Shown here piece by piece: positions 47,740 to 58,696 of a stretch of 64,000 bases of DNA. The notes below the pieces were generated by a model. The model made no database searches. It saw nothing but the letters and a program-made list of their open reading frames with translations, and was not told where the DNA came from. The translations under genes and the position numbers were made by a program. Location of the stretch: positions 7,145,001-7,209,000 of the forward strand of contig CM051030.1 in NCBI GenBank assembly GCA_027627225.1. Direction: 5' to 3'. This stretch comes from Congeria kusceri. Lineage: Eukaryota; Mollusca; Bivalvia; Myida; Dreissenidae. The first letter of the stretch is position 1. Each line of letters starts with the position of its first letter.

Positions 47740-48230
47740 TAAACGAAACATCGCCGTTTAAACGGCATACCTCTATCCTTTTAAAAGCAAAAGCGTCATT
47801 ATTGTTGTGAAACTGAAAGTAATCATTTTTCCGGATGTTTTCATTTTCAACCAATATAGACGAATCTTGCGCATTTTCTTTATGACCATAAGATCTAAAG
47901 CAAATTTGAATATAGGATGGATAAATGGTAATACACTCTACACTTTGAAACAAGCGGGCAAGCATGACATGATCTTTGCGCAGCCGTATCCATTATCGTT
48001 CAGAACTGCAGCATTAACACTATTCCTCCGAAATAGCCTGCTTAAAGTTGGATACGAGGGTAGAGAAAATAAATCCAGGTCCTTACTTGTTATATGTATG
48101 AGAGTAAATCAGCTGGACAGATTATTTAAGGACATTTTTATGGCATAAATTCACACAAGCCTTTCACAACAGTAACACTTTTATCTTTGCCAGTACTCAG
48201 GTTAGCACTTTGGGCATCATGGCCCTCTTG
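47740..48230. other. Intergenic stretch with overlapping frames
   Basis: A plus frame (47807-48148, 113 codons) and an overlapping minus frame both lack recognisable motifs. The plus frame has moderately protein-like composition (IIFPDVFIFNQYRRI) but no splice or domain support. Confidence 0.3.
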
Positions 48231-48235
48231 TTTTG

Positions 48236-49253
48236 CTATTTAAAATACAAATGTACCACCAGTGGAACTTTTAGTTTTTCTTCTGTAATTCAGAATATAA
48301 TTGTTTGAATACTTTTTCCGCAGCAGAACAAATTAATTTTGGATTTCTGTTAATCACAATGTATTTAAGGTTACTTGTACCGCCAGCGGAACAGCGGAAC
48401 ACTTTTTGTTTGATTTTCTGTAATTCAGAATATCAATGTTTGAATACTTTAACCCCCCGCAGATTTATTTTGTTTTTCTGTAACATATCAAAATCAGGAT
48501 GTTTGTACTGCCAGCGGAACAATTTTTGTTTTGTTTTCTGTAATTCAGAATATAAATGTAAAGACACTTGTACCACCAGCGGAACAGGTTTTGTTTGGTT
48601 TTCTGTAAAAGAAAATATAAATGTTTGGATGCTTGTTCTGCCGGCGGAACAATTTTATTTAAGTTTTCTGTTATTCTGAATATAAATATCAGAATGTTTG
48701 TACCGCCAGCGGAACAATTTCTTGGTCTTATTTTCTGTAACTTAGAATATAAAAGTTGCGATGTTTGTACCGCCAGCGGAACACATTTTTTTTTTTTTGT
48801 AAGTCAGAATATAAAGGCTACCTGTACCGCCAGTGAAACACTTTTAGTTTGCTATTTTTTGTTAATCAGAATAATAATGTTTGGATGCTTGTACCGCCGG
48901 CTGAACAATTTTGATAAGTTTTTCTGTTATTCTGAATATAAATGTCATGATGTTTGTACCGCCAGCGGAACACTTCGGTTCCTTGTAATTAGGAATACAA
49001 GAATCTGTTGGGCAAAATTAAATTTGGTTTCTTGTAATTAAAACAGTATACATTTGTACCGCCAGCGGAACATTCACTGCAAATACATGTACATTTATAG
49101 ACAAAAATATGAATTTTTGTACATCCGGCGGAACATTTTTCTTGCTTTTTGGTAATTTTTTGAAAATAAATCAGGTTTCTTTTTCATAAATTTCCTGGAA
49201 AATGGCCCTTTTAATTGGGAATCAGTGGAAAATCCCTTTTCAAAATATAACGA
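48236..49253 (-). repeat. 65-bp satellite, inverted array
   Basis: About fourteen units of TTGTACCGCCAGCGGAACA with TTTCTGTAATTCAGAATATA spacers. The reverse complement of the right end (49140-49253) matches 32640-32760, including GGCCATTTTCC and TCGTTATAT. Together the two arrays form inverted ends around about 16.6 kb. Confidence 0.92.
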
Positions 49254-49569
49254 ATTAAATATAAATAAATGAATAAATACTTAATTATTTTGAACATGTT
49301 AAAATAAGTGTGCATATTGTGTTAAGGACGTACGTCGGCATGTCCTGCATGTAAAATAATATTACTCATGTATATAGTTGATACCTTTGGTTCCCTTATA
49401 TCATAAATGCAGGGTTTTGAAAATGAACATAGACGGTAGAATTTTTGTTTTCCAAATAAACGGATAATAACAGACGATACGACTGTCATGTTGTCTATAC
49501 GAGATAATCGTGGATAAGTCACTCCCAGTAAATCAGAAAAGCAAACAACACTTACATGTTAATGTTCAA

Positions 49570-49575
49570 TTTATT
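49570..49575 (-). terminator. AATAAA polyadenylation signal
   Basis: On the minus strand AATAAA lies 30 bases beyond the TAA of the cysteine-rich terminal exon at 49606-49742, a plausible place for a poly(A) signal. Confidence 0.55.
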
Positions 49576-49605
49576 TGTATCAAGCAATAATAAAACAATA
49601 AAGTC

Positions 49606-49742
49606 TTAACACCGAAGTGGCACACATTTCATTTCACCCATTCTGCAGTGGCACCTCTCACATCGCACCCTGCTTGGCATCTTCTCACCATTTGACACGA
49701 AACAATGTATTTTAAAGAAGGAAATTGATTCGAAAGACCTAA
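49606..49742 (-). CDS. Terminal exon of a second cysteine-rich (PLD/VWC-N-like) gene
   Basis: The minus strand reads CFVSNGEKMPSRVRCERCHC and then RMGEMKCVPLRC followed by TAA at 49608-49606. The six Cys follow C-x13-C-x2-C-x-C-x6-C-x4-C. Apart from a slightly shorter first loop, this is the arrangement of the plus-strand PLD exons, including the NG turn after the first Cys. A possible acceptor, CACAAGCAG, precedes 49742 and would put the exon in phase 1, like the rest of the family, though the pyrimidine tract is weak. AATAAA follows 30 bases after the stop. Upstream exons should lie at higher coordinates; only a decayed paralogue (52598-52694) was found. The role is probably a secreted inhibitor or matrix protein, by analogy only. 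Confidence 0.65.
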
Positions 49743-49749
49743 CTGCTTG

Positions 49750-51800
49750 TGGCGACAAACATTGTGGAAACAAGCACGTTTAGTAGTACTACTTTATTAA
49801 AATTTATTTAGTACAGACTAAACAGTTTGCAGTGTATGCAAATTATTGAAAATAACTTGTGAAGTCAGACTCAAGGAAACTCTTAAGAGATAAAAGCATA
49901 ACAAATTCACATTTATAGTTTATATGTCTTCAACATCTTATAATTTTGCCTCCCGTTTTACAAACTTTCACGGAAGCAATAAATGCCAAAAAATATACGC
50001 ACCGTCTTGGTATGTCACGCCGTTATAAACACAGTACGTCACTGAAAAATGTGGTTGAAAATGCATTAATTAATTGGACTTAAGATAATAGAAATACATA
50101 TACGCGACTTTCTTTATGCAATATAAAGTAATCTTCCGGTGTATGCACATGATAGCTTGAGCAAATACAGGAAATGGTAATTACATCAAAAACAACATCA
50201 ACCCCTCAATAAATAAACACAATAAAAAAACAGAAAAAAAAACAAGCAATGAATACAACAATTTAAAAACAATACAAAAAAAACATCAACAGTTGTTACA
50301 GTAATTGTATTTTCGAATATTTCTGAATCTTGCATTAATTTTAACAGAAAATATGTTATGAAATAAAAACCGTGTTTCAATTAAACCTTAGTAATATGCA
50401 TACATACATACATGCATATATAAATTACGACCAATTTTTAAACATATATGCATGCACATATAATTTACGATCATGTCTAAACATATATAAAAGCATATAT
50501 ATTTTGTTTACACATTATCAGGTACGTAAAACGTTACTTTAATAATTACTCTAAAATAATTTTGAAAGAAATAGAAACTACTGCTTTAACTATTAGTTGT
50601 TAGTTTGGTGTATAACGTTACAAAATGGCATGCCTTATATCTGCGTTTATTTCGTTTTAAACATTTTATTGTGGCGGGCATTTGAATCGAAATCTTAATG
50701 TTCTTTATTTCTTTGTTAGGTCTTACGTCAATTTATCTTTGAAATACACATACGAATATACCATAAATAGTGTACAATTTAATATTTGAGCATACGTGTG
50801 TATATAATTAATATATTTTTTTACCAAAATTGTTTAGTCTAAACAATACTTATTTCAAATGGTACGTTAACACTAACATTCAAAAATAACATCTTATGTT
50901 GCGTCAATAGGAAAACATGCAAATATGCACGAACGATTATATTTGTCAAGTTTTGTGATCAACCACATTGAGTCAGCAATAAAGCTTTTTTGTAAAACAA
51001 TTAAAGGTCATGATAAATAGGTCAAGTTTAATATTTCCGCATCGTGCATTGCATTTTTAAAATTTTTTTTTTTTGTGAAAACATAAAACAATATATAATT
51101 ACAATTTCCGTCAAATAAATATCAATTTTCGATTTAACTTGTTCAGTTTTATTTTTACGCTCTGAATACGATGAAACATGAAAACACCATATTGTGTTAA
51201 AAATCGTGCTGCTGGCTGGAAGTAAACGATGACAATTTGCATGTATTCCGCGTATCAAGGATGTTCTGCATGTCAATAAGTATGCTTATCAGCATTTTAC
51301 CTGGAGGATCTTTGTTTGGTATCCAAACTTATTCGACTAACTGAACGAGCCATGACGTATGTTTTTACCACAGATCACACGATGACCTTTTTCAAAAAGT
51401 TATTTTTAAAATGTCAACGTGTATTTTTTCCATCTTTTACCGGATTGTTGTAAAACATGAAGACTTAAATATCACACGGTCGTTGCTTATCAAATGCACG
51501 CGTTACTTAGCATGTTTCGTGTGACCTTGAAAATAGTCGTTTGTCTGAAATCAATTAATAATTTGGTGACAGTTTGAATGGTTTATTTATTGCAATAGAG
51601 TTTTATATGCTACCTACTTGATTTTTTTTTATTTATTAAACAACGCATGTTAGTTGACTCACCAAATAGACAAGGACACAATATATCTAAACTGAGACGG
51701 ATCGCTAGCTCAATATTGGTCTAGACTTTTAGCAGTATTTATCTTTTGAATGTTAATCGTTAAATCAGACAGACTCAAACATTGTAACTGAATACGCAGC
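49750..51800. other. Intronic or intergenic stretch upstream of the minus-strand exon
   Basis: Strongly AT-rich. A short minus-strand reading segment near 51354-51300 starts ATG and ends at a CAG|GTAAAA donor-like site (MARSVSRISLDTKQRSS), but it is not a signal peptide and has no other support. Confidence 0.3.
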
Positions 51801-51807
51801 AATAAAA

Positions 51808-51985
51808 TTAGGAAATAATTTTCGATTTATCGTTATTTATCGGCCCATAAACAAAGATTTGGAGTTATGATGCGTAGGAATTAAACCACGAGGGCGCTAG
51901 CCCGAGTTGCTTAATAGCCATGCATCAGAACGACAAAGAGTTGTTTATTGGCCGATAAACAATGAAAATGCGAAACTAATTTTGA
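51808..51985. mobile_element. Foldback element, copy 2
   Basis: The outer arms are imperfect inverted repeats (CGTTATTTATCGGCCCATAA versus TTATTGGCCGATAAACAATG). The central part (GATGCGTAGGAATTAAAC, CGAGGGCG, AGCCCGAGT, GCATCAGAACGACAAA) matches the core of the foldback at 33573-33744 in reverse orientation, but the outer arms differ. Confidence 0.85.
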
Positions 51986-51999
51986 TTCTTACATGATTT

Positions 52000-52590
52000 G
52001 ACATATATTTTTGCAATTGTAATTAGAACTACTTTTTATTATTCTTCTTGCGTTGATTATGGGTAGATTAACAACGAAAATTGTGTACTTTTTCTAATGA
52101 AAAATTAGCGAGTATCATGTTAGAATGTTCAAGAATTAATAAAATAAACAGAAACCATGTTAGTAATACTACAATAGTTGTACCAAGCCATTTATAATGC
52201 ACACGAGATTTGCGACTAAATAAAGATTATATATTATGTTAATAACATTTTCAAATTCTTACTATGTGTTTAGGGGGCAGTAAAACAGTTGTCTGTATGT
52301 GTCAGGGATTATTTTAAAACAGTTGTACGGGGCGTTCTTTGCACATATGCTGATGGCACCCGGCTCCCAAGAGACCATACATAATTTGCGATTTGACTTG
52401 TTTTGTTGCTAAATTCGGAGTCAAACATGTCAAATAAACCATTGTCATGCGCATGCTTGTAAGTAGGAAAATGACACGCACAAGACTCACGTTCTTTCAG
52501 TGTTGACAGATGCATCACTACTTCGTTCACAAAACGGGAAACAATGACCGTATATGTGTTGAATTTATTAATACGCAATGAATAATAGCA
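52000..52590. other. Intergenic or intronic stretch, no gene recognised
   Basis: A minus frame of 89 codons (52309-52578) has no recognised motif. It lies immediately upstream of the decayed cysteine-rich exon but shows no signal peptide. Confidence 0.3.
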
Positions 52591-52597
52591 TTGATGA

Positions 52598-52694
52598 TAA
52601 ACATCCCAAGCCCGCAGATGTAGGCAGGTCTATACCCCTATTCTGCAATGAAAGCACCTTACAACTGTTAGCATCCGTTCACCTGTTGGATACA
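52598..52694 (-). pseudogene. Decayed paralogue of the minus-strand cysteine-rich exon
   Basis: In one minus frame the sequence reads TGERMLTVVRCFHCRIGV, then a stop, then TCLHLRA. It aligns with NGEKMPSRVRCERCHCRMGE and KCVPLRC of the exon at 49606. One inter-Cys pair is shortened, there is an in-frame TAG, the last Cys is lost, and an upstream TGT that could be Cys 1 is out of frame. I read it as a dead exon of the same minus-strand family. Confidence 0.5.
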
Positions 52695-52699
52695 ACACG

Positions 52700-53560
52700 A
52701 TAATTTAAACATAAAAATAACACAATAACAAACACGATTTTACATGTATGTGCGCTGATATCACACATTGCTTCTGTAGCTAGTATACTTATGCCAAAGT
52801 TAACCAAAGGTTTTTCAAAGAATTTTTAATAATTGCAGCCCAAACTCTTTGACACTTTCGTGAAAGTACTACCAAGTTACCAAGACCATTAATAAATCAA
52901 GTGTCCACAAATAATCTGACTGTGTTTGCAGAATACTGTTGCGTATCGCGACAATTTAAAAGTGTCATGATGGTTATTTCTTTTTCTTGAACATTTCAAC
53001 TTGTCAAGACAATAAAAGCTTTCCGCGGAATATCAATGATCTAACATTGAGAGTTAGCACTTATCAAAAACATTGTAACCTATTTTTGCTATACGTACTG
53101 TAGATTATAAACAACTAACCGTGTATCATTCTTTATTTCGCAAAAAACGCTTATTTGTTACCTATTATTTTATGTGTGTATTTTTGGTGCAGTTTCTCTG
53201 GAATCCTGTTTTGTCATTTCAAATTAGGTGCAACACAACAAAATTGATGTCGCATTTTTGTCCATAAATACGTTATGCACAAACCACCATTGGACGATAA
53301 GTGTCGATTTAATTTATACAGCGAAGATGTGAAATACATTTCGTGTTTAAATGGAGCAAATTTTAACTGGTAGAAACGGGATACTGTAGTTTTCCGGAAA
53401 ATACGTAATACCTTTTAATCCTTTGCAAAGGAGAATTAAACAACAATTTTAGTACATACCATGTTGGTAAATCACCCAATAAACCAAGGAACTGAAAGGA
53501 AATAACTTAAATATTAAATTCACATCTGCACACACGTTTATAGTACATTCATAAATGTAT
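52700..53560. other. Stretch between the two cysteine-rich clusters
   Basis: If both clusters are real genes they are arranged head to head, and their first exons and promoters would be expected about here or further out. I could not identify a signal-peptide exon on either strand. Confidence 0.3.
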
Positions 53561-53566
53561 GTATGT

Positions 53567-54415
53567 AATTAGAAAATGTCAACAACCTGGTCCAGCTTTC
53601 CCACCCTGCTCCGTTTGGGCAGCACCCTGTACCTTTTTTGATCCTAGATCTTTCCGTAACAATTAGTTAAAGTCATTAGATATACTTAAATTAAAAGTAA
53701 TACAGTTGTTATTTTAACTAAATTTAAAATTATGTTATATGTAAAATATACCAGATCGTATAATGTATTTATTTAATTCGATTGTCGGTAAAACTGTATT
53801 AATGGTAAATGAATAGTTCTGTTTTTGATATTGAAATGCGTAGACATTTAAATTAAATAAATGTCATGCATAAAATTACACTGCTTTATGCGATCGTTGA
53901 TGAAAACAGTCACAAAACAACAACACACACACAAACTGCAGCTTGAAATAGTTTATAGTAATATAGTATAATCAGACCCCTATTTATTTAGATACTACTT
54001 AAAATTATAGAATGTTTGGTAACATACTCATAACTGCTCCTCGTGTTGGTTTAAATTTACTGAACAAAGATATAATACTACTCGTTATATACAATTTACA
54101 AGGGCAAAGTTTATGCAGACGGTTCCAGCTTCAAAGACGATTGCAACACGTGCAGCTGTACAGGTGGATACGCTGCATGTACCGAAATCGGTTGCCTTGG
54201 TAAATAGTAATTTCTACATATTGCTAAGCACATCTGGCATACTCGTGGAATTCAATTGACCGTACTTGCTTTACTTTACATCAGAATCGATTGTCCCAAT
54301 AAAAACATTAACTGTTTTCAATTTTCAAGGAACATTATTGTTCACAATATAATGGTATAACCCGGCGGCGCCGTACAAAATATACGTTCAATAATTTAAG
54401 CACCTTTCAAGGAAA
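53567..54415 (+). repeat. Segmental duplication, copy B
   Basis: Direct repeat of 20366-21197. It carries an extra stretch of about 30 bases near 53850-53880 and lacks 25 bases at the exon start. Homology to copy A ends at the splice acceptor of the next exon (54411). Confidence 0.9.
54100..54199 (+). pseudogene. PLD exon copy B, acceptor and first Cys deleted
   Basis: Matches the exon at 20870-20992 from GKVYADGSSF to the donor G|GTAAAT, and keeps DCNTCSCTGGYAACTEIGC. A 25-base deletion relative to copy A removed the TTACAG acceptor and the segment encoding the first Cys. The only nearby AG would give the wrong codon phase. The exon therefore probably cannot be spliced into the gene, although the remaining coding sequence has no stop. 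Confidence 0.7.
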
Positions 54416-54635
54416 AACATGTTTACACAATGAGAAGACTTATCAAGATGGAGAAAGCTTTAAGGTCGATACTAGCACATGCCAGAATGGGACTCTTGCG
54501 AGCACACAAATGACGTGCATAATTAGACGTACTTAATCTCAATTAAACACGAAAAAGCATGCATTACCCATTTACCAATCAATACTTGAACATGCCAGAA
54601 TGGTACGCTTGCGTGCACACAAATGGCGTACATAG
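54412..54635 (+). pseudogene. Decayed PLD exon with internal 113-bp duplication
   Basis: After the acceptor TTTCAAG the phase-1 reading is GKTCLHNEKTYQDGESFKVD, clearly PLD-like. The CNTC.C stretch has then lost one Cys by a six-base deletion and another by Cys-to-Ser change. A 113-base tandem duplication starting at 54478 and 54591 (CATGCCAGAATGG) repeats the second half of the exon plus intron. The first copy has lost Cys 5 and the donor; the second keeps Cys 5 and the donor G|GTAAAC but has Cys 6 changed to Tyr. Confidence 0.7.
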
Positions 54636-55064
54636 GTAAACGTACTTCATCTCAGTTAAAAAAGAAGTAACATATATTACCCATTTACCACATTTTCTTT
54701 AGTTTCATATACATTGAAATAAAACAGTTGACTTGCAATAATTGACCAGTAAGTACTTATCAATTAAAGGCTGAGTTGGCCGAATATGGCTTTATATTTC
54801 AGTGGTAAATAACATCACATGGCTGCATTCCGGTATATACCCAGTAAATTTATTTCAAATCTGTGCACAAATGACCATATAAAAACAGAAAGGCGGAGCG
54901 ATCTATGTATTTTTCTACTGGTTAATTAGTGCCAGACCGGCTTATGTCAATGATGTGGGTGCATCGTTTTAGTTAAATGAGGTCCGTAATTTCTGTATCA
55001 ATAACGTGTTTGAATACTTCTATGATAATCTTAAGCAATCGTTAAGCAAACTATAATTTCACAG

Positions 55065-55205
55065 AAGAAAAGTCAAGCGAGTGTCCTGAAGCCCCACCAG
55101 GAACTATCACGATCTGCCTTGTGGAGTGTGGACCAGACAGTGACTGTCCTGGCGACCAGAAGTGCTGCAACTTCGGTTGTCGTAGCTCGTGTACATCTCC
55201 TGTTG
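55065..55205 (+). CDS. WAP four-disulfide-core exon 1
   Basis: The acceptor AATTTCACAG and donor G|GTAGGA bound 141 bases in phase 1-1. The 47 residues contain all eight WAP cysteines: CPEAPPGTITICLVEC, then DSDCPGDQKCC, GC and SCTSP. The central D-x-DC-x-G-x-x-KCC signature is intact. WAP domains of about 45-50 residues occur in secreted protease inhibitors, antimicrobial peptides and mollusc shell-matrix proteins. No inhibitory specificity can be read from the loop. The exon follows two broken PLD exons, so it may be the first usable exon of the local cluster. The intron that follows contains several decayed copies of the end of this exon. Confidence 0.88.
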
Positions 55206-55324
55206 GTAGGAAAATATTAAATGGGCTTTTATTTATTACAGTTAGTAAAGGACAAATTTTTTGATCATCTAAAATAAAATTACAATGGCATTAAAATGAC
55301 AAAGAGAACAACGTATTCCAATCT

Positions 55325-55895
55325 TCGTGCACAAATCCTGTTCGTAGGAAAATTAACAATGTGCTTTTATTTATTACTGTGAGTAAAGGACAAATTAATT
55401 GGATCATCTAACATAAAATTACAATGGCATTTAAATTACAAAAAAAGAACAAAGCCTGGAAACATTCGTGTACAAATTCTGCACGTAGGAAAATAGCCAC
55501 AATTTAAAGTCTGCCAATATGTATTACAGTTACTAGTTAACCAAATTGAATTAAATACTGAATCGAGCGTCTGACTTTAAATGTAAAATACATCAAAAGT
55601 GTATAAAGAACTGCGGCTGGCAACATAAATGCACACATTCTGATGGTAGGAAAATAGCCACAATTAAAAGTCGTCCAATATTTATTACGGTTAATAGTTA
55701 ACTAATACTGAATCAAGCGTCTGATATATAAAATGTTAAAGCCATCAAAATTGCAAAACGAACAGCGGCTGGCAACGTGCGTGTACACATGATGCTGGTT
55801 AATATCTATTACGGTTATTAACTATCAAAAAGTAAATCTGATTGCCTGATATATTATATTAATAAATTCGTGTACAAATCCGGCTTTCAAGCAAA
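55325..55895 (+). repeat. Tandem decayed copies of a WAP exon tail plus intron
   Basis: The end of the WAP exon (TCGTGTACATCTCCTGTTG|GTAGG) recurs in degenerate form at about 55327, 55468, 55629, 55781 and 55870, each followed by similar intron sequence (GTAGGAAAAT, TATTTATTAC.GTTA, TAAAATTACAATGGCATT). Spacings are 138-161 bases, with the last shorter. Some copies extend further into the exon (GCGGCTGGCAACGTGCGTGT). None retains the Cys-rich core. Confidence 0.75.
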
Positions 55896-55899
55896 TAAT

Positions 55900-56920
55900 C
55901 ACAAAAACGCTTTATAATGTATATAGCTATTTGTTAAATATATATCTGACTTACTTATTTTTTAACAACGGATTAATAAGGGATGCTATATAAAATATTT
56001 CACAGAAAGTTATTACGTCATATTAAATACAATACAAAAAACATAGAGGCATGCTCTCCGCACAGATCCGTAAATGTATATAGCATGTAATATAAAATAT
56101 TTAAAAGAATGTACAAGCATGAAAAAGACACAGACTTGCTACCTCCAAAAACTGCTTTGTGTCCGTTAAGTTATAAGTATTGTTGTTTTGTTTTATAAAA
56201 ATCGTTTGATCATAACATTTTTCAATATGATAACGACTGTTTGGTGATCGCTTATCTAAACGGGTGTTCGGTAATCGCCAATCTAGGGGCAACTTATTTC
56301 TAAAATAACGCATTATGTATTGGCAAATACATGCGTATACGTTACATTAATCATTGGGTATTATCGTTATTAAGTAATAGTTGTAGCCTATGTTTCCAAA
56401 ATATGTTAGTTATGTATCTAGCCCGCAGACATGTATCTTCCTATCTGCCACTGTGAGTTAATTTTTTTTTTAAGCAATGGTTTTTGGGATGATTTACCGT
56501 AACTCAGCAGACGTCACATTGGAGATTCGTGTTGTTCCCTCTTGTCATCTGCGTAATTTTTTCATTCAGTTTTTATTATGACATTAACATTCTTTGTATG
56601 ATATATTCCTCCATTCTTGAAAAGCAAATAGTGATTTGTTTTTACTCTAACAGTAAGTGCACAACAGCATGCCATCCGTGTGAATTTTCTTTTCATTTTT
56701 TAAACTCTTATAAATGTATTAAAAATTACAAAGTGGAACTCCAGCTGCAGCGGCAACTCAATGTCATTTTTAGGCAAATTACCAATTGACAAAACAACAA
56801 GTACAATACAAAAACACGTAACAAACACAAAACACGTATATGAAAGCAACTGAGGACACCGCCTTATATCACAGAACCATACAATCGAAATGCATATTAC
56901 TTCATCCAATTTATATTCGT
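55900..56920. other. Intron sequence between WAP 1 and PLD 2
   Basis: AT-rich. Plus frame 56529-56789 and minus frames here have no motif. The minus frame 56700-57065 overlaps the PLD exon and is its shadow. Confidence 0.5.
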
Positions 56921-56925
56921 TGAAG

Positions 56926-57042
56926 GAAGGCCTTGTGTAGCTGACGGCAAGACATACCAAGATGGAGAAACCTTCAGAATAGACTGCAATGGTTGCTCGT
57001 GTCGGAATGGGTCTATAATATGCACTCTCACTGGGTGCGAAG
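56926..57042 (+). CDS. PLD (VWC-N/pacifastin-like) exon 2
   Basis: 117 bases in phase 1-1 encode PCVADGKTYQDGETF, DCNGCSCRNG and ICTLTGC, with all six Cys in the family spacing. The acceptor is TTCGTTGAAG (a weak pyrimidine tract) and the donor is G|GTACGG. The GKTYQDGETF block is shared almost exactly with the exon at 61589. It is probably a small secreted disulfide-rich module, and inhibitor activity is an inference from resemblance to pacifastins. Confidence 0.85.
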
Positions 57043-57071
57043 GTACGGATTTTCGATAAAAACAATTCTGT

Positions 57072-57747
57072 TAAAGGGACAGTTTTACAGATTTTCGGTG
57101 TGAACTAATTTTGTAAAATTGACTTTTTCCTGTTCTATAAAACATATATTGTTATATTTCAAGGTTTTGAAAATCACATTGCTTGTGCCACGTTATAGTT
57201 TTGATGCATATCTGTAATTCATTCGAGAAAATTTTTCTATCTGGTACCTAGTAATATTTTATTTTAAAATGCATAAGACATATAAACAAATTATGTTTTG
57301 TGCCCAAAACAGCAAAACAAGCAAACATTTTTGATAGATTCTATAATTTCTTGTTTTAAAATTCCAAATTAAGAGAAACGTTGTTTCTTCAATCCAAAAC
57401 TGTTAAACTGTTTCTTGAAAGGGGCTTCGTCACAGATCTCTTCGGTAATTCATATATGTTTTCTTGACCGTGTATTTTAGTGCATGTAAGTGATCCACGT
57501 GTTTTCACGAATTGCAACGCTATCAACAGTAAAGCTCAAATTAAATGTATTCCATCGTTTTGCTTTACGAAAACTGTATATTTATCCATTGAAACTAACG
57601 ATAACTTATTTACGAAAAGGTATTTCCATTACGTTTCTATGTCAGTAGTGTTATTTAGCTCGTGTTATACAGCAGTATTATTTCATTTTTAGAATCTGCG
57701 ACAAAAGTTTTAATATTGTCAATTCGTCAATCTTAGAATAGGGTCCA
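57072..57747. mobile_element. Inverted-repeat element, relative of 24587-25091
   Basis: Begins TAAAGGGACAGTTTTACAGA and ends AATCTGCGACAAAAG...ATAGGGTCC, matching both ends of the element at 24.6 kb, but it lacks the tRNA-like segment. It sits within the intron just 30 bases after the PLD 2 donor. The 70-codon plus frame within it is incidental. Confidence 0.65.
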
Positions 57748-58109
57748 TTGCAGGCTGTATAACTGAATGTGCGCGTGTAATGTGCAACCAATCAGATGAG
57801 GACAATAAATAAAAATATTTTTTCATTATGGTTCTCAATAACGTGTTTATAATTTTAGTGTTTATATATGCCCTAAGAAATAAAAGGTACTTTCATTTTG
57901 GTTCTTAATATAATTTATAATTATATGACCCACAATATTACTGTTGTCTAAATGTTTTGTCAGATCGTTACTTAAGCTTGATATGTTGATAATAAAGTTA
58001 GTAATACTGTTTAAACGTATGCAGTACAGACATGATGGTAACTCTCGTTTTGAGATTCTGGATAACACTTAAATTAAAGCATTTTGATGTTCGACATTGT
58101 TTTACAAAG

Positions 58110-58247
58110 ACAAGCCAGGTGTCTGTCCTGCTGTCAAACCGGGCACTGTTAGAATCTGCGTAGAGCAGTGTAGTTCAGACAGCGACTGCTCTGGTGACCA
58201 GAAATGCTGCTCCAACGGCTGCGGTCATGTGTGTACAAGTCCGGTTG
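58110..58247 (+). CDS. WAP four-disulfide-core exon 2
   Basis: 138 bases in phase 1-1, acceptor TTTTACAAAG and donor G|GTAGGC. The 46 residues include [28 protein letters not shown] and [10 protein letters not shown], so all eight WAP Cys and the DxDCxGxxKCC core are present. It is the best-preserved WAP exon in the window, and the template (or sister) of the frameshifted duplicate 313 bases downstream. Confidence 0.9.
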
Positions 58248-58559
58248 GTAGGCAATCAACCATGACTATTATATAAAGTAAATGTGTAATGTCCGTTTGT
58301 ACTGATGGTTTACATGTCATGTCGTTTTAATCAGATAATAAGCTATAATTAAAGATATAGTGTATACGCGTAGCTTTTTTTTTGTTTGTATTAACGACTA
58401 ATTAAAAACTATATTACCGATCTTTATTCGTAGATATATTCAATTTGGAGAATAACATCGCAATGACTTGTTTTACAAACACCCGTATTAAACGAATACT
58501 GTTTATGCACTTACGTAATAACAACTGAGTTTTCAATACTTAGAGATTATTTTATCAAG

Positions 58560-58696
58560 ACAAGCCAGGTGTGTGTCCTGCTGTCAAACTGGGCACTTTG
58601 GGATCTGCGTAGAGGAGTGTAGTTCAGACAGTGACTGCTCTGGTGACCAGAAATGCTGCTCCAACGGCTGCGGCCATGTGTTTACAAGTCCGGCTT
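58560..58696 (+). pseudogene. Frameshifted duplicate of WAP exon 2
   Basis: Nearly identical to 58110-58247 but 137 instead of 138 bases: one base is missing after GGCACTTT, which shifts the frame into TAG a few codons on. The last Cys of the WAP pattern is changed to Phe (GTGTTTACA instead of GTGTGTACA), and the donor now reads CTT|GTAAGT. The shifted frame still reads [10 protein letters not shown] and DQKCCSNGC, so decay is recent. Inclusion would truncate the protein; skipping keeps the frame. Confidence 0.85.

Noticed and set aside
51300..51354. Minus-strand ATG segment ending at a donor-like CAG|GTAAAA, considered as first exon of the minus-strand Cys-rich gene
   Set aside because: The peptide is polar and basic, not a signal peptide, and there is no link in phase or sequence to the known exon.
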